From Paenibacillus sp. OK003 (GTDB taxonomy: Bacteria; Bacillota; Bacilli; Paenibacillales; Paenibacillaceae): 64,000 nt of DNA. This document shows, in pieces, positions 25,045 to 34,818 of this stretch. The number at the start of each line of letters is the position of its first letter. Positions within the stretch are counted from its first letter, which is position 1. The stretch spans positions 62,001 to 126,000 of the forward strand of contig NZ_FOBD01000007.1 of NCBI RefSeq assembly GCF_900109515.1. The letters run 5' to 3'. The notes under the pieces are model-generated. The model did no database searches. It had not been told where the DNA came from and worked only from the letters and a program-made list of their open reading frames with translations. The translations under genes and the position numbers were made by a program.

Positions 25045-28000
25045 ATGAGACACATCGGATTACCTCCTAAACAGGGTCTGTACGACCCACAGTTCGAAAA
25101 AGACGCATGCGGAATGGGTTTTGTTGCCAACATCAAAGGAGTACCTTCACACGACATCGTTAGTCAGGCACTGACCATGCTCAGTAACATGGAACACCGC
25201 GGAGGACAGGGCAGTGAGCCGAATTCCGGTGACGGAGCCGGTATCTTGATCCAGATTCCACATCGCTATTTTGCGCAGGAAGCGGACCGTCTTGGTTTTG
25301 CATTGCCTGAACAGGGCTTCTACGGCGTAGGGATGCTGTTCCTTTCACAGGACCCTGTCATTCGGAGCGCGCATGAAGAGAGCCTTAAGAAGATCATCGA
25401 AGATGAAGGACAGACCTTCCTGGGTTTCCGGGATGTGCCTACGTTTGATGAGATGCTGGGACGTTCTGCGCTTGCAGCGAAGCCTTATGTGCGTCAAGTG
25501 TTCATTGGAAGATCGGCAGAAGTTAAGGATGAATTGGGATTTGAACGGAAATTGTACGTCATTCGCAGACGTGCGGAGCTGGCTATTCGTTATTCGGCGG
25601 AGGAAGCAGAGGGTGGTTCATTCTACCTGCCAAGTTTGTCTTGTCGCAAAATCGTTTACAAAGGCATGCTGACAACGGAACAGGTGGGACAGTTCTATCT
25701 GGATCTTCAGGAAGATCTCGTGGAATCAGCAATTGCGCTTGTTCACTCCCGTTTCAGTACGAATACATTCCCAAGCTGGGAGCGTGCTCACCCGTATCGC
25801 TTCATGATCCACAACGGTGAGATCAATACGATGCGTGGTAACGTGAACTGGATGCATGCTCGGCAGTCGCTGTTTGAGAGCGAAGTGTTCGGAAACGACA
25901 TCTCGAAAGTAAAACCGGTTATCAATCCGGATGGTTCGGATACAGCCATGTTTGATAATACGCTGGAGTTCCTGTATTTGAGCGGCCGTTCATTGCCACA
26001 CGTGGCCATGATGATGGTTCCTGAGCCTTGGAGTACAGATGAGGGAATGGACCCTGCCAAAAAAGCATTCTATGAATACCACAGCACGATGATGGAGCCG
26101 TGGGACGGACCGGCTGCTATGGCCTTTACCGACGGTTTGCAGATTGGTGCAACTCTCGACCGGAATGGTCTGCGTCCTGCACGTTATTATGTAACGAAAG
26201 ACGACCGTATTATTTTGTCCTCCGAGGTTGGGGTACTTGATATCGCTCCTGAAGAAATTCTATACAAAGATCGCCTGCGTCCAGGACGTATGCTGCTTGT
26301 CGATACAGAGCAAGGCCGTATCATCGCGGATGAGGAAGTGAAGGCTCTTATTGCAGCCGAGAATCCGTATCAGGATTGGCTCGATGAGCATCTGATGGAT
26401 CTGAATGAGCTGCCGGATGCACCGGAACTGCCTGATCCAAAACATGATAACGTGACCCAGCTTCAGCTGGCCTATGGATATACATTTGAAGAATTACGCA
26501 AAGTGTTGGAGCCCATGGCTTCAACAGGTATGGAGGCTACAGGCTCCATGGGTTATGATGCGCCGCTTGCGGTTCTGTCGGATCGTCCGCAACGTCTTTA
26601 CAACTATTTTAAGCAGATGTTTGCACAAGTTACCAATCCACCGATCGATGCGATTCGTGAAGAGATTGTAACGTCTACGGCAACAACGATCGGACCTGAG
26701 CGTAACCTGCTGAATCCTGAACCGGAGAGCTGTCGTCAGATTCGTTTGGATACACCGGTACTTTCTAATGAGGATTTTGCGAAGATTCGCCACGTTCGTC
26801 GTCCGGGCTTCCGTTCCATGACGATTCCGATCTTCTTTACAGCAAAAGAGGGCGCAGAAGGACTTCGCAAAGCGATGGAACTGCTCTTCGAAGCTTCAGA
26901 CCGTGTCATTGACAAAGGTCACAACATTTTGATCCTGTCTGACCGTGGTGTGGACGCCGAGAATGCGGCTATTCCAGCATTGCTGGCAGTAGCAGGTTTG
27001 CATCACCATCTGATTCGTCAGGGAACCAGAACCAAAGTCAGCATTTTGCTGGAATCGGCAGAGCCGCGTGATATTCATCACTATGCCTTGTTGCTTGGTT
27101 ACGGCGTAAGTGCCGTGAACCCGTATCTGGCGTTTGAAACGTTGGATGACATGATTCAGCAAGGGCTACTGCGTGGCATCTCGCATGAGAAAGCCGTGAA
27201 GAACTATATTAAAGCCGCTACCAAGGGTGTTATTAAAATATTGTCCAAAATGGGGATCTCGACGATTCAATCCTATCGCGGAGCTCAAATCTTCGAAGCG
27301 GTGGGTCTGAAATCAGATTTCGTTGACCGTTACTTTACCTGGACGCCTTCCCGAATTGGCGGGATTGGTCTGGAAGAAGTGGCTGCCGAAGCATTGACTC
27401 ATCACAATCGTGCCTTTACGGACAAAGATGGCAATGACAAAGTACTGGATTCCGGCGGGGAATACCAATGGCGTAACGATGGAGAAGAGCATCTGTTCAA
27501 TCCGCAAACGATCCATACGCTGCAGCATGCAGTACGTACGGGCGATTACAAACTGTATAAAAAGTATTCCAAACTCGTGCAAGGCGAAAATGATCAGTTG
27601 CTGACCATTCGCTCCATGCTGAGACTGAAACCGGTCGGTCCTGCGATTCCTTTGGAAGAAGTAGAATCCGTCGAAGACATTATGCGCCGTTTCAAAACAG
27701 GGGCAATGTCCTTCGGTTCAATCAGCAAAGAGGCACACGAAGACCTCGCTATTGCCATGAACCGTGTTGGTGGTAAATCCAATACAGGTGAGGGCGGGGA
27801 AGATCCGGCTCGCTTCGTTAAAGATAGCAACGGTGATTCTCGTCGCAGTGCGATCAAACAGGTGGCATCCGGACGTTTTGGTGTAACATCCAACTATCTG
27901 GTCAATGCCGACGAGATTCAGATCAAGATGGCACAGGGAGCCAAACCGGGTGAAGGTGGACAGCTGCCTGGACGTAAGGTATACCCTTGGGTTGCTGAGG

Positions 28001-29643
28001 TTCGCGGATCAACACCGGGTGTAGGTCTGATCTCTCCACCACCACACCACGATATCTACTCGATTGAGGATCTGGCTGAGCTGATCTATGACTTGAAAAA
28101 TGCCAATCCACGTGCAGAGATCAACGTTAAATTGGTATCCGAAGTCGGCGTAGGAACGATTGCGGCGGGCGTAGCCAAAGGTCGTGCCGACATTATCCTT
28201 GTCAGCGGTTATGACGGTGGTACAGGTGCTTCTCCGCAAGGATCGATTCGCCACGCGGGAATGCCTTGGGAGCTGGGTCTTGCAGAGACACATCAAACGT
28301 TGATGCTTAACAATCTGCGTGACCGTGTCGTACTGGAAACAGACGGCAAAATGCTGAATGGTCGTGACTTGGCCATCGCTGCTTTGCTCGGAGCTGAGGA
28401 GTATGGATTCTCTACAGCGCCACTCGTTGCGCTCGGCTGTATCATGATGCGTGTCTGTCAGATGGATACGTGTCCGGTAGGCGTAGCGACACAAAACCCT
28501 GAATTGCGTAAAAATTACACCGGAGATCCTGCTCATGTCGTTAACTTCATGCGTTTTGTTGCTGAAGATGTCCGTGAAATCATGGCTGATCTTGGTTTCC
28601 GTACGATTCAGGAAATGGTGGGTCGTACCGATTGCCTCGAAACGGTAGAGGCTGTAGATCACTGGAAGAAAAAAGGTGTAGATCTGTCCGTATTGTTGCA
28701 TGTGCCTGAAATGCCAGAAGGTTCTGCACGTTACCGTACACAGCATCAAAACCACCAATTGGAAGAGACGCTGGATATGCAGCAGTTGCTGCCATTGGCG
28801 CAACCTGCGCTTGAATCTGGTCAACCGGTTGAAGCGGTGCTTCCAATTACCAACGTAAATCGTGCAGTAGGAACCATTTTGGGTAGTGAAATCACGCGCA
28901 AATATGGGATTGCAGGATTGCCGGAAGATACGGTTCAATTCAAATTTGTCGGCTCTGCTGGACAAAGCTTTGGGGCCTTTGTACCTAAAGGTATGACATT
29001 GACCGTTGAAGGGGATTCCAATGACTATGTAGGTAAAGGGTTGTCCGGAGGTAAACTGATCGTCATGCCTTCACCAAAAGCCACATTTGATGCCGAAGAT
29101 AACATCATCATTGGTAACACCGCTCTATACGGGGCAACCAGTGGTGAAGCCTATATTCGTGGTATCGCCGGGGAGCGGTTTGCTGTACGGAACTCGGGTG
29201 CCAAAGTGGTTGTTGAAGGTGTAGGTGACCATGGTTGTGAGTACATGACAGGTGGACGTGTCGTCGTTCTGGGTGATACAGGTCGTAACTTTGCAGCCGG
29301 GATGTCCGGAGGCATTGCTTATGTGTATGATCCGAAAGGCACATTCCTGAAACGTTGTAATCTGGAAATGGTACTTTTGGAGCGTATCGAAGATGTCTCT
29401 GAAAGTGCAGATCTGCGGGGCATGATTCAACGTCACGTTGCCAATACAGGCAGTGCGGCTGGTCAGCGCATTCTGGATAACTGGCAGCAATCTGTAGATC
29501 AATTTGTTCGGGTTATACCGAAGGACTTCAAACGAATGACAGAGCAAATCGAACGGATTCAGGCAACAGGCCTGACCGGAGAGGCTGCTTTGCTGGCTGC
29601 TTTTGAAGCCAACATGCGTGAACTTGCACGTACAGGAGGTTAA
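25045..29643 (+). CDS. gltB: Glutamate synthase (NADPH-type) large subunit
   Basis: Large subunit of glutamate synthase (1532 aa; called gltA in Bacillus). It makes two glutamates from glutamine and 2-oxoglutarate. The N-terminal class II amidotransferase has its nucleophile at Cys22 ([12 protein letters not shown]) after a 21-residue propeptide; [18 protein letters not shown] and FSTNTFPSW are classic. The central domain, the FMN-binding synthase domain ([24 protein letters not shown]) and the 3Fe-4S cysteine cluster ([15 protein letters not shown]) follow, then the C-terminal beta-helix rich in Gly. ATG 25045 is chosen because AAAGG lies 9 nt upstream and the protein starts like its relatives. 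No small-subunit gene follows; the electron-donating subunit must be encoded elsewhere. Confidence 0.97.
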   Translation: MRHIGLPPKQGLYDPQFEKDACGMGFVANIKGVPSHDIVSQALTMLSNMEHRGGQGSEPNSGDGAGILIQIPHRYFAQEADRLGFALPEQGFYGVGMLFLSQDPVIRSAHEESLKKIIEDEGQTFLGFRDVPTFDEMLGRSALAAKPYVRQVFIGRSAEVKDELGFERKLYVIRRRAELAIRYSAEEAEGGSFYLPSLSCRKIVYKGMLTTEQVGQFYLDLQEDLVESAIALVHSRFSTNTFPSWERAHPYRFMIHNGEINTMRGNVNWMHARQSLFESEVFGNDISKVKPVINPDGSDTAMFDNTLEFLYLSGRSLPHVAMMMVPEPWSTDEGMDPAKKAFYEYHSTMMEPWDGPAAMAFTDGLQIGATLDRNGLRPARYYVTKDDRIILSSEVGVLDIAPEEILYKDRLRPGRMLLVDTEQGRIIADEEVKALIAAENPYQDWLDEHLMDLNELPDAPELPDPKHDNVTQLQLAYGYTFEELRKVLEPMASTGMEATGSMGYDAPLAVLSDRPQRLYNYFKQMFAQVTNPPIDAIREEIVTSTATTIGPERNLLNPEPESCRQIRLDTPVLSNEDFAKIRHVRRPGFRSMTIPIFFTAKEGAEGLRKAMELLFEASDRVIDKGHNILILSDRGVDAENAAIPALLAVAGLHHHLIRQGTRTKVSILLESAEPRDIHHYALLLGYGVSAVNPYLAFETLDDMIQQGLLRGISHEKAVKNYIKAATKGVIKILSKMGISTIQSYRGAQIFEAVGLKSDFVDRYFTWTPSRIGGIGLEEVAAEALTHHNRAFTDKDGNDKVLDSGGEYQWRNDGEEHLFNPQTIHTLQHAVRTGDYKLYKKYSKLVQGENDQLLTIRSMLRLKPVGPAIPLEEVESVEDIMRRFKTGAMSFGSISKEAHEDLAIAMNRVGGKSNTGEGGEDPARFVKDSNGDSRRSAIKQVASGRFGVTSNYLVNADEIQIKMAQGAKPGEGGQLPGRKVYPWVAEVRGSTPGVGLISPPPHHDIYSIEDLAELIYDLKNANPRAEINVKLVSEVGVGTIAAGVAKGRADIILVSGYDGGTGASPQGSIRHAGMPWELGLAETHQTLMLNNLRDRVVLETDGKMLNGRDLAIAALLGAEEYGFSTAPLVALGCIMMRVCQMDTCPVGVATQNPELRKNYTGDPAHVVNFMRFVAEDVREIMADLGFRTIQEMVGRTDCLETVEAVDHWKKKGVDLSVLLHVPEMPEGSARYRTQHQNHQLEETLDMQQLLPLAQPALESGQPVEAVLPITNVNRAVGTILGSEITRKYGIAGLPEDTVQFKFVGSAGQSFGAFVPKGMTLTVEGDSNDYVGKGLSGGKLIVMPSPKATFDAEDNIIIGNTALYGATSGEAYIRGIAGERFAVRNSGAKVVVEGVGDHGCEYMTGGRVVVLGDTGRNFAAGMSGGIAYVYDPKGTFLKRCNLEMVLLERIEDVSESADLRGMIQRHVANTGSAAGQRILDNWQQSVDQFVRVIPKDFKRMTEQIERIQATGLTGEAALLAAFEANMRELARTGG

Positions 29644-29686
29644 TGCTTTCCTGTTCGAATGCATGAACCGGTTGTATTAAGAATAC

Positions 29687-29738
29687 TAGGAGCTTTATGG
29701 CGGCCAATGCGGCGTCGTAGAGCTCCTATTTGGTTTTC
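29687..29738 (+). terminator. Probable terminator of glutamate synthase
   Basis: TAGGAGCT (29687-29694) pairs with AGCTCCTA (29721-29728), followed by TTTGGTTTT. Confidence 0.6.
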
Positions 29739-29864
29739 GACAAAATTAGAACCCGCACAAAAAACGCTATCGCCATGAGACGACAACATTGAAGAACTTT
29801 CTCAAGTATAATAAGGCTAGTTTTGGAGGGCAGGGAAAGTATAAAGATAAGAGAGGTTAGCGGA

Positions 29865-30020
29865 ATGAATATGAAGCATCCAAACAGGGGCGATCGTAAG
29901 CCGAAAGGTAAACCAGTCGAAGCAACCCAGATGGACATCATGAAAGTTTTACTGCAATGCGGAATCGACCCGGAGCGTTGGAACCATTTCGTATCCTCCG
30001 ACAACAACAAGCGCGCTTGA
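29865..30020 (+). CDS. Small basic protein of unknown function, 51 aa
   Basis: Short basic, hydrophilic protein beginning MNMKHPNRGDRKPKGKPVEA and ending PERWNHFVSSDNNKRA, with one Cys. I do not recognise the family. Support for it as a gene: its own -10 motif TATAAT at 29807-29812, AGAGG 8 nt upstream of ATG 29865, balanced codon use, and a terminator right after the stop. A longer frame begins with a TTG at 29823 but is poorly placed relative to a ribosome binding site. It lies between glutamate synthase and the convergent XRE regulator, with no functional link evident. Confidence 0.55.
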   Translation: MNMKHPNRGDRKPKGKPVEATQMDIMKVLLQCGIDPERWNHFVSSDNNKRA

Positions 30021-30065
30021 CAACACATCGACAAGCCTAGAATAGATGGAGGGAAATCAAGACAT

Positions 30066-30112
30066 GAAAAAGCCCAGCAACCGGAGAGTGTATTTCTCGG
30101 TACTGGGTCTTC
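30066..30112. terminator. Bidirectional terminator between the small protein and the XRE gene
   Basis: AAAAAGCCCAG...GGAGA pairs with TCTC...CTGGGTCTT. The T-tract is stronger on the reverse strand (CTTTTT), so it mainly ends the XRE transcript. Confidence 0.75.
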
Positions 30113-30121
30113 TTTGCGAGT

Positions 30122-30490
30122 TTAATCCATACTGCGTTCCATACGGACAAAAGCAATAAAACGACGTGCCTCTTCTTCTGTTAAGGGTTTGCCATCAATC
30201 ATCAGGCCGAAGCGTTCCAGCACTTCCTTATCCGATAATTCAAGGGCGTCCACGAACTCCCTTACGTCCTCATCCATAACGACATCACTTTGTTTCGTCC
30301 GTCCAATGAGATAATCAATGGAGACGCCAAAGATGTCAGCAAGTCTCGTTAACACTTCGAAATCCGGTTTGCGTCGGTTCTTCTCGTAGTGGGAGAGAGC
30401 AGCTCTTGTAATATGAATGGAGCTCGCAAGTTCTTCTTGAGTAAGTCCCCGCTGTTCCCTTAATTCAGCAATGCGATTTCCGTAGCTCAT
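30122..30490 (-). CDS. XRE family transcriptional regulator (candidate exopolysaccharide repressor)
   Basis: DNA-binding regulator of 122 aa. The N-terminal XRE/Cro helix-turn-helix spans about residues 6-60 (IAELREQRGLTQEELASSI, then ITRAALSHYEKNRRKPDFEVL and ADIFGVSIDYLIG). The C-terminal half (about 70-115) is a helical segment, probably for dimerisation. The gene is divergent from the polysaccharide locus; the divergent region has two GATAC palindromes, one inside the promoter that faces the locus. The same palindrome stands at the promoters of two distant genes. By position, and by general knowledge that XRE repressors bind such palindromes, this protein is the best candidate to bind them, but that is inference. 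Confidence 0.85.
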   Translation of the reverse strand: MSYGNRIAELREQRGLTQEELASSIHITRAALSHYEKNRRKPDFEVLTRLADIFGVSIDYLIGRTKQSDVVMDEDVREFVDALELSDKEVLERFGLMIDGKPLTEEEARRFIAFVRMERSMD

Positions 30491-30666
30491 ATGCTATTTC
30501 CCCCTGAACGCCATCAAATATATATTGAAACAATCCTGAGCCAAGTGTTTGATCAGGGCAGCTTTCCTGCATAATCGTAACGCCTTATTAGTCTTAGTTG
30601 TATATAGGTCTGTCTAAGGGCATCTCATATTGTCGTAAATCAAAAGAACCATGTCCAAATACTGCT

Positions 30667-30694
30667 TGACATGATACAAATTGTATCGTAAATT
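30667..30694 (+). promoter_or_regulatory. Promoter facing the exopolysaccharide locus
   Basis: TTGACA (30667-30672), 16 nt, TAAATT (30689-30694). The same TAAATT -10 box is used at 47445. The spacer is occupied by the palindrome at 30672-30688. Confidence 0.65.
30672..30688. promoter_or_regulatory. GATAC palindrome, putative XRE operator site 2
   Basis: TGATACAAATTGTATCG. The arms GATACA/TGTATC are perfect. It lies between the -35 and -10 boxes. Confidence 0.75.
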
Positions 30695-30705
30695 GGACCT
30701 ATGGA

Positions 30706-30721
30706 GTTACAAAATGTATCA
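30706..30721. promoter_or_regulatory. GATAC palindrome, putative XRE operator site 3 (degenerate left arm)
   Basis: GTTACAAAATGTATCA. It is close to the predicted transcription start and centred about 34 nt (three helical turns) from site 2, which would place both on the same DNA face. Confidence 0.65.
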
Positions 30722-30823
30722 TTTGGGATATTTTAAGTATGACCACGTTGCCTAGCCTATATACCTGTGAGAAGGAGCAGTGGCAACTCTTTGCAAGCTA
30801 ATCCATTCTAAAGGAATGAAGCC

Positions 30824-31258
30824 ATGAATTCAATGATTCAGGAATGGGCGAATCTCAAATTAAATGTCCATATGTACATTCAGGAGTTCCATGGCAAATT
30901 GGTAGACCGCAAAAGACGCCCCGTTCTGTTGCTTGGTATGGACACAAGAGCAATCACCTTCCTGAGCGACCTGGACTTGCCACTATCACCAGAGATGCTG
31001 ATTGGTTTGGATGTAGAAGATAGCCATGTATGTGTACGACTCCACGCAAGGTTGCAATGGAAGCAGCCCTTCGGTGAGCTCACATTGTATCATTCAAATT
31101 TGCATATTCAGCAAGAGCAGACACTATATATAACGGGACAGTTAAATACAATGATTCGAGAAATTCAATTTCCGACCGTTTCCCGGTTTCAGTATGAGAA
31201 GGCATCGGAACAACCTAACTTGCAGGAAACCTATCATTACATTGATTTTACCATATGA
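30824..31258 (+). CDS. Unknown 144-aa protein, possibly PilZ-like fold
   Basis: No firm family. The strand-rich central part (KRRPVLLLGMDTRAITFLSDL then LSPEMLIGLDVED and ARLQWKQPFGELTLYHSNL) has the rhythm of a PilZ-type beta barrel, but the c-di-GMP-binding RxxxR and D/NxSxxG motifs are not intact. Any second-messenger role is therefore speculative. There is no signal peptide or membrane helix, so it should be cytosolic. The ATG follows AAAGGAATGA. It is the first gene after the palindrome-controlled promoter and lies 151 nt upstream of the PHP phosphatase gene, which suggests it belongs to the polysaccharide transcription unit. Confidence 0.65.
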   Translation: MNSMIQEWANLKLNVHMYIQEFHGKLVDRKRRPVLLLGMDTRAITFLSDLDLPLSPEMLIGLDVEDSHVCVRLHARLQWKQPFGELTLYHSNLHIQQEQTLYITGQLNTMIREIQFPTVSRFQYEKASEQPNLQETYHYIDFTI

Positions 31259-31409
31259 GTTGCACATTCTAAACATATTCTGAACAAGCATGTACTTAAC
31301 GCCATTTTACTATATTTCATAGCGTTATGCATTAGTTCTTTAACACCAAAAGCATTTGCGCAATGAATAAAGGGGCGAGGGGGATCATACTATTTCAGGA
31401 AGTTTAGAT

Positions 31410-32186
31410 ATGGTTGAAATGCACTGCCACATTTTATCCGGTCTGGATGATGGCCCTGTTCATATGGAACAGTCCATTGCGATGGCTGAGAAAGCGGCAG
31501 CCTCAGGAATTACCTCGATCATTGCTACTCCGCATCACCTGAACGGGCAGTACAACAATCAACCCAACGTGGTCAATCAGGCAGTGGACCTGCTACATGC
31601 AGAACTTCGCAAACGCAACATTCGCTTGGAGATCCGTCCCGGACAGGAGATCAGGGTGCATGACAACCTGATTGCAGACTTATATGCAGGACAGTGCTGC
31701 ACACTCGCCGGGAGCCGTTACATGTTGCTGGAATTGCCCTTTGGCCATATTCCCTCGCAGTTCCCCGGGATACTCCATGAACTTAAATTAGCGGGTATCA
31801 TTCCTATTATTGCTCATCCCGAACGAAATCGTCCTATCCAGAACAATCCCGAATTGTTGGTTGAATATTTTGGGCAAGGTGCTCTATGTCAAATCACGGC
31901 TCAATCGGTCATGGGGCTTTTCGGAAGAAAAGTTCAGAAATGGTGTTTTCATTTTTGCAAAGAAAACGGATTTCATTTCATTTCATCAGATGCCCATAAC
32001 TTGGAAGAAAGGACATTCTCGATGAAAGCCGCATATCACCTGCTTGACCGCCGATTTGGAAATCGTCTAGTTCAAAATTTGCAAAATAATGCGTGCTCGG
32101 TATGGAACAATCAAATCGTAAAGCTTGAAGTGCCCACGATTAAGAAACGCAGATTGTTGTTCTGGAGACCAGCTAAACATAGATAG
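31410..32186 (+). CDS. PHP-type protein-tyrosine phosphatase (CpsB/YwqE family)
   Basis: Manganese-dependent tyrosine phosphatase of the polymerase-and-histidinol-phosphatase fold (258 aa). It dephosphorylates the partner tyrosine kinase of capsule loci. Metal-binding motifs are visible: MHCHILSGLDDGP at residues 4-16, ATPHHLNG near 46, the Glu in GQEIRV near 78, AHPERN near 130, and SSDAHN near 190. The start fits the family N-terminus (MVEMHCHIL). It heads the regulatory trio phosphatase, Wzz-like protein and kinase. The C-terminal 20 residues are basic. Confidence 0.93.
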   Translation: MVEMHCHILSGLDDGPVHMEQSIAMAEKAAASGITSIIATPHHLNGQYNNQPNVVNQAVDLLHAELRKRNIRLEIRPGQEIRVHDNLIADLYAGQCCTLAGSRYMLLELPFGHIPSQFPGILHELKLAGIIPIIAHPERNRPIQNNPELLVEYFGQGALCQITAQSVMGLFGRKVQKWCFHFCKENGFHFISSDAHNLEERTFSMKAAYHLLDRRFGNRLVQNLQNNACSVWNNQIVKLEVPTIKKRRLLFWRPAKHR

Positions 32187-32234
32187 AAAGACAATCTTCA
32201 TCATAATTGCAGATTTGAATGGGAGGAATACGAG

Positions 32235-32987
32235 ATGGAGCTAAAAGAGTATATGCATATTTTACGTAAACGTTTTTGGATCATCATTGCCTTTGTTGCA
32301 GTTGCTTGTATTGGGGCAGGAGTGAAAAGTTATTTTTTTACTGTTCCTGTTTACGAGGCTAACGCCAAATTAATCGTTAATCAGGCATATAATGCTCAAG
32401 GTGTGCCGACCCTGGATATTAGTTCAATTCAAACTAATATTAAGGTAATTAATTCCTATATCGAAATTATTAAATCCTCAGCAATCCTCGATAAAGTTGC
32501 TGCTACATACCCCGATCTAGGCATGAGCGGGAATCAACTGGCACAGATCATCCAGGTAACGACTGCGAACGAATCACAGGTTATGAGTTTGACCGCCACT
32601 GGTTTATCTTCTGAAAAAGCAGCGAAAACGGTAAACGCGGTTGCCAAAGTGTTTAAATCCCAAATCCCCGTAATTATGAAAGTTGACAACGTAACCATTC
32701 TGAGTGAAGCCAAGCCTACAGATTCCTCCAGACCCATTAATGTCAATCCCGTTTTAAACATCCTGATCAGTTTCCTTGTAGGACTTCTGCTAGCTATAGG
32801 GTTTGTATTCCTGTTGGAATACCTGGACGATACTTTGAAAACAGAGGATGAACTGGAAAAAGAACTGGGTATTCCTACACTTGCCGTCATTTCTAGAATC
32901 CGAAAAGAAGAAGCTCGTTTCTCCAAACAGTCAACAACATCTCAAAAACAGGTAGGTGATGGCCCGTATGCCACGGTTAACCAATGA
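32235..32987 (+). CDS. Chain-length/kinase-activator protein (Wzz/CpsC/YwqC family)
   Basis: Membrane protein of 250 aa with two helices (about 17-38 and 173-195) flanking an extracytoplasmic Wzz domain. The N-terminus MELKEYMHILRKRFWII and the Pro-rich segment before the second helix (SSRPINVNPVLNILISFLVGLLL) are family hallmarks. In Gram-positive loci this protein both sets polymer length and activates the separate cytosolic kinase encoded next. The ATG follows GGGAGGAATACG. Its 3' end overlaps the kinase start, consistent with coupled translation. Confidence 0.93.
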   Translation: MELKEYMHILRKRFWIIIAFVAVACIGAGVKSYFFTVPVYEANAKLIVNQAYNAQGVPTLDISSIQTNIKVINSYIEIIKSSAILDKVAATYPDLGMSGNQLAQIIQVTTANESQVMSLTATGLSSEKAAKTVNAVAKVFKSQIPVIMKVDNVTILSEAKPTDSSRPINVNPVLNILISFLVGLLLAIGFVFLLEYLDDTLKTEDELEKELGIPTLAVISRIRKEEARFSKQSTTSQKQVGDGPYATVNQ

Positions 32988-33651
32988 AAAAGGGAGCCTA
33001 GTAACAATGGCTAATCCCAAATCTACATCATCTGAATCTTACCGAAAGTTAAGAACCAATATTCAATTTTCATCTATTGATAGTCAGATTCAGACGATCA
33101 TGATTGCTTCAGCATTGTCCGGTGAAGGGAAAACAACAACGATTGGCAATCTGGCAGTTACCTATGCGCAAGAGGGGAAAAAGGTTCTGCTGATGGATAC
33201 GGATTTACGTAAACCTGCGGTGCATCGCATGTTTAATGTTCCTAACCATGTGGGGCTGACAAGTGTAATATCCAGCCAATATAAAGTTACGGAAGTCCTT
33301 CGAGAAACTGGAGTGGAAGGGCTGCATGTTCTGTCTTCCGGCCCTATACCTCCTAATCCTTCAGAGATGATTGGATCACGTAAAATGACAGCTTTGCTTG
33401 AAGATTTGAAAGACGAATACGATGTGATTTTATTTGATACACCTCCTGTTCTGGCCGTTACGGACGCTTTAATTATTAGTTCATTGTGTGATGGTGTCAT
33501 TCTTGTTGTGAGTGCGGGCAAGGTGAAGAAGGATGTCGTTAAAAAGGCAAAAGCCCATCTCGAACATGTGAACGCACGTATCCTCGGAGCCGTCTTGAAT
33601 AATGTGAAACTGCCCAAAAGTCGGAGTTCTTATTACGGCGGAAATGCATAA
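32959..33651 (+). CDS. Bacterial tyrosine kinase (CpsD/YwqD family)
   Basis: BY-kinase of 230 aa that autophosphorylates on a C-terminal Tyr cluster and modulates polymer synthesis with the Wzz-like and phosphatase partners. The motifs are complete: Walker A ALSGEGKTTT (about residue 50), Walker A' VLLMDTDLRKP (about 75), and Walker B VILFDTPP (about 155). The terminal cluster is short, with only two adjacent Tyr (SSYYGGNA). The start is ambiguous between GTG 32956, ATG 32959 and ATG 32968, all near AGGTAGGTG; homologues begin close to NEKGSLVTMANPKS. It overlaps the upstream gene by about 30 nt and is followed by a 258-nt structured leader. Confidence 0.92.
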   Translation: MARMPRLTNEKGSLVTMANPKSTSSESYRKLRTNIQFSSIDSQIQTIMIASALSGEGKTTTIGNLAVTYAQEGKKVLLMDTDLRKPAVHRMFNVPNHVGLTSVISSQYKVTEVLRETGVEGLHVLSSGPIPPNPSEMIGSRKMTALLEDLKDEYDVILFDTPPVLAVTDALIISSLCDGVILVVSAGKVKKDVVKKAKAHLEHVNARILGAVLNNVKLPKSRSSYYGGNA

Positions 33652-33676
33652 CGAATGTGCACATTAAACTAAAGAT

Positions 33677-33909
33677 TATATCGTCAAGGTGATGTCTACT
33701 ATACCTTTATCAAGGTAGGCACTCGGTCACACTGTGGGTAGTGTACCTTAGACGTATATCGTCAAGGGTGTGATGTGAGGTTGGGTTTAATGCCCTTTTA
33801 TGAAATTAAAAGTAAGAATTGCATCAATTTATTTCATGGTTTCATGGATTTAAATGATTCAACTCATGCTTTTAAACATAAAAAAATAATAATGGATAGG
33901 GTGGTATTT
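33677..33909 (+). promoter_or_regulatory. Switch-like leader before galU
   Basis: An identical 13-mer, TATATCGTCAAGG, occurs at 33677-33689 and 33755-33767. Between the copies, AAGGTA (33712-33717) can pair either with TACCTT at 33702-33707 (tetraloop) or with TACCTT at 33744-33749. The second stem is extended by CACT/AGTG. These pairings exclude each other, as in attenuators and riboswitches. A weak GGG...CCCTTTT follows near 33783-33800. No known riboswitch family was recognised. Confidence 0.5.
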
Positions 33910-34818
33910 ATGACTAAAGTGAGGAAAGCAATCATTCCCGCAGCCGGCTTGGGAACCCGATTTTTACCCGCTACAAAGGCAATGCCTAAAGAAATGCTCC
34001 CTATTGTGGATAAACCGACCATTCAATACATCGTTGAAGAAGCTGTAGCTTCCGGAATTGAGGACATTATTATTGTAACGGGCAAGGGAAAACGTGCGAT
34101 TGAAGATCATTTTGATAGTGCGTTTGAACTGGAGCAAAATCTGCTCGAAAAAGGAAAGCTCAGCTTACTGGAAGAAGTCCGGAAGTCCTCCAACGTTGAT
34201 ATTCATTACATAAGGCAGAAGGAAGCACTGGGACTCGGGCATGCTGTCTGGTGTGCTCGAAACTTTATTGGCAATGAACCGTTTGCAGTATTGCTTGGCG
34301 ATGATATTGTGGTTTCTGATGTGCCGTGCACAAAGCAGTTAATTCAGCAATATGAGAAGGTCAAACAATCTGTACTCGGTGTGAAAACCGTGAGTCCAAG
34401 TGAAACCTACCGCTATGGAATTATTGATCCCCTGCATACAGAGGGCCGTTTGTCTTCTGTAAATAGCATGGTTGAAAAACCGCCATTGGGTACAGCACCT
34501 TCCAACTTGGCTATTATGGGCCGTTACATTTTGACACCTAAAGTATTTGAGTATCTGGAAGAACAAAATGTGGGTGCAGGTGGTGAGATCCAACTCACGG
34601 ATGCGTTGCAAATGCTGAATCGGGATGAAGGAATTAGTGCTTATGATTTTGAAGGCTCACGGTTTGACGTGGGTGAGAAGCTGGGCTATATCCTGACCAC
34701 ACTTGATTTTGCTCTCAAAAATAAAGAATTGCGTGCGCCAGTCCTAATGGCTATTGAAGAGATTTTGATGAAGGAACAATTGAACCAAATGCTTGTAGCA
34801 GGAGGGGATAGCCTGTGA
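33910..34818 (+). CDS. galU: UTP-glucose-1-phosphate uridylyltransferase
   Basis: Makes UDP-glucose from UTP and glucose 1-phosphate (302 aa; GtaB in Bacillus). The nucleotidyltransferase signature [20 protein letters not shown] is at residues 10-29. Further family segments are [16 protein letters not shown] (metal-binding Asp) and EKPPLG. ATG 33910 with AGGGTGG 6 nt upstream is used; the open frame from 33775 would add 45 residues that belong to the leader. The stop codon overlaps the GTG start of the sugar transferase by 4 nt. UDP-glucose feeds the Ugd and decarboxylase enzymes of the same locus. Confidence 0.96.
   Translation: MTKVRKAIIPAAGLGTRFLPATKAMPKEMLPIVDKPTIQYIVEEAVASGIEDIIIVTGKGKRAIEDHFDSAFELEQNLLEKGKLSLLEEVRKSSNVDIHYIRQKEALGLGHAVWCARNFIGNEPFAVLLGDDIVVSDVPCTKQLIQQYEKVKQSVLGVKTVSPSETYRYGIIDPLHTEGRLSSVNSMVEKPPLGTAPSNLAIMGRYILTPKVFEYLEEQNVGAGGEIQLTDALQMLNRDEGISAYDFEGSRFDVGEKLGYILTTLDFALKNKELRAPVLMAIEEILMKEQLNQMLVAGGDSL

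Larger units (their letters stand above)
30491..30823. other. Divergent regulatory region of the polysaccharide locus
   Basis: 333 nt without a gene. It holds the promoter at 30667-30694 reading towards the locus, two GATAC palindromes (30672-30688 and 30706-30721), and AT-rich sequence upstream of the XRE gene, with a possible reverse promoter (TTGGCT near 30537, TATATA-like region near 30515). Confidence 0.6.

Noticed and set aside
24801-25070. Possible leader peptide (89 codons) overlapping the glutamate synthase start
   Set aside because: No ribosome binding site, composition not protein-like, and it ends inside the gltB start.
28009-28965. 318-codon reverse open frame inside the glutamate synthase gene
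   Set aside because: Antisense shadow of a conserved enzyme; no independent support.
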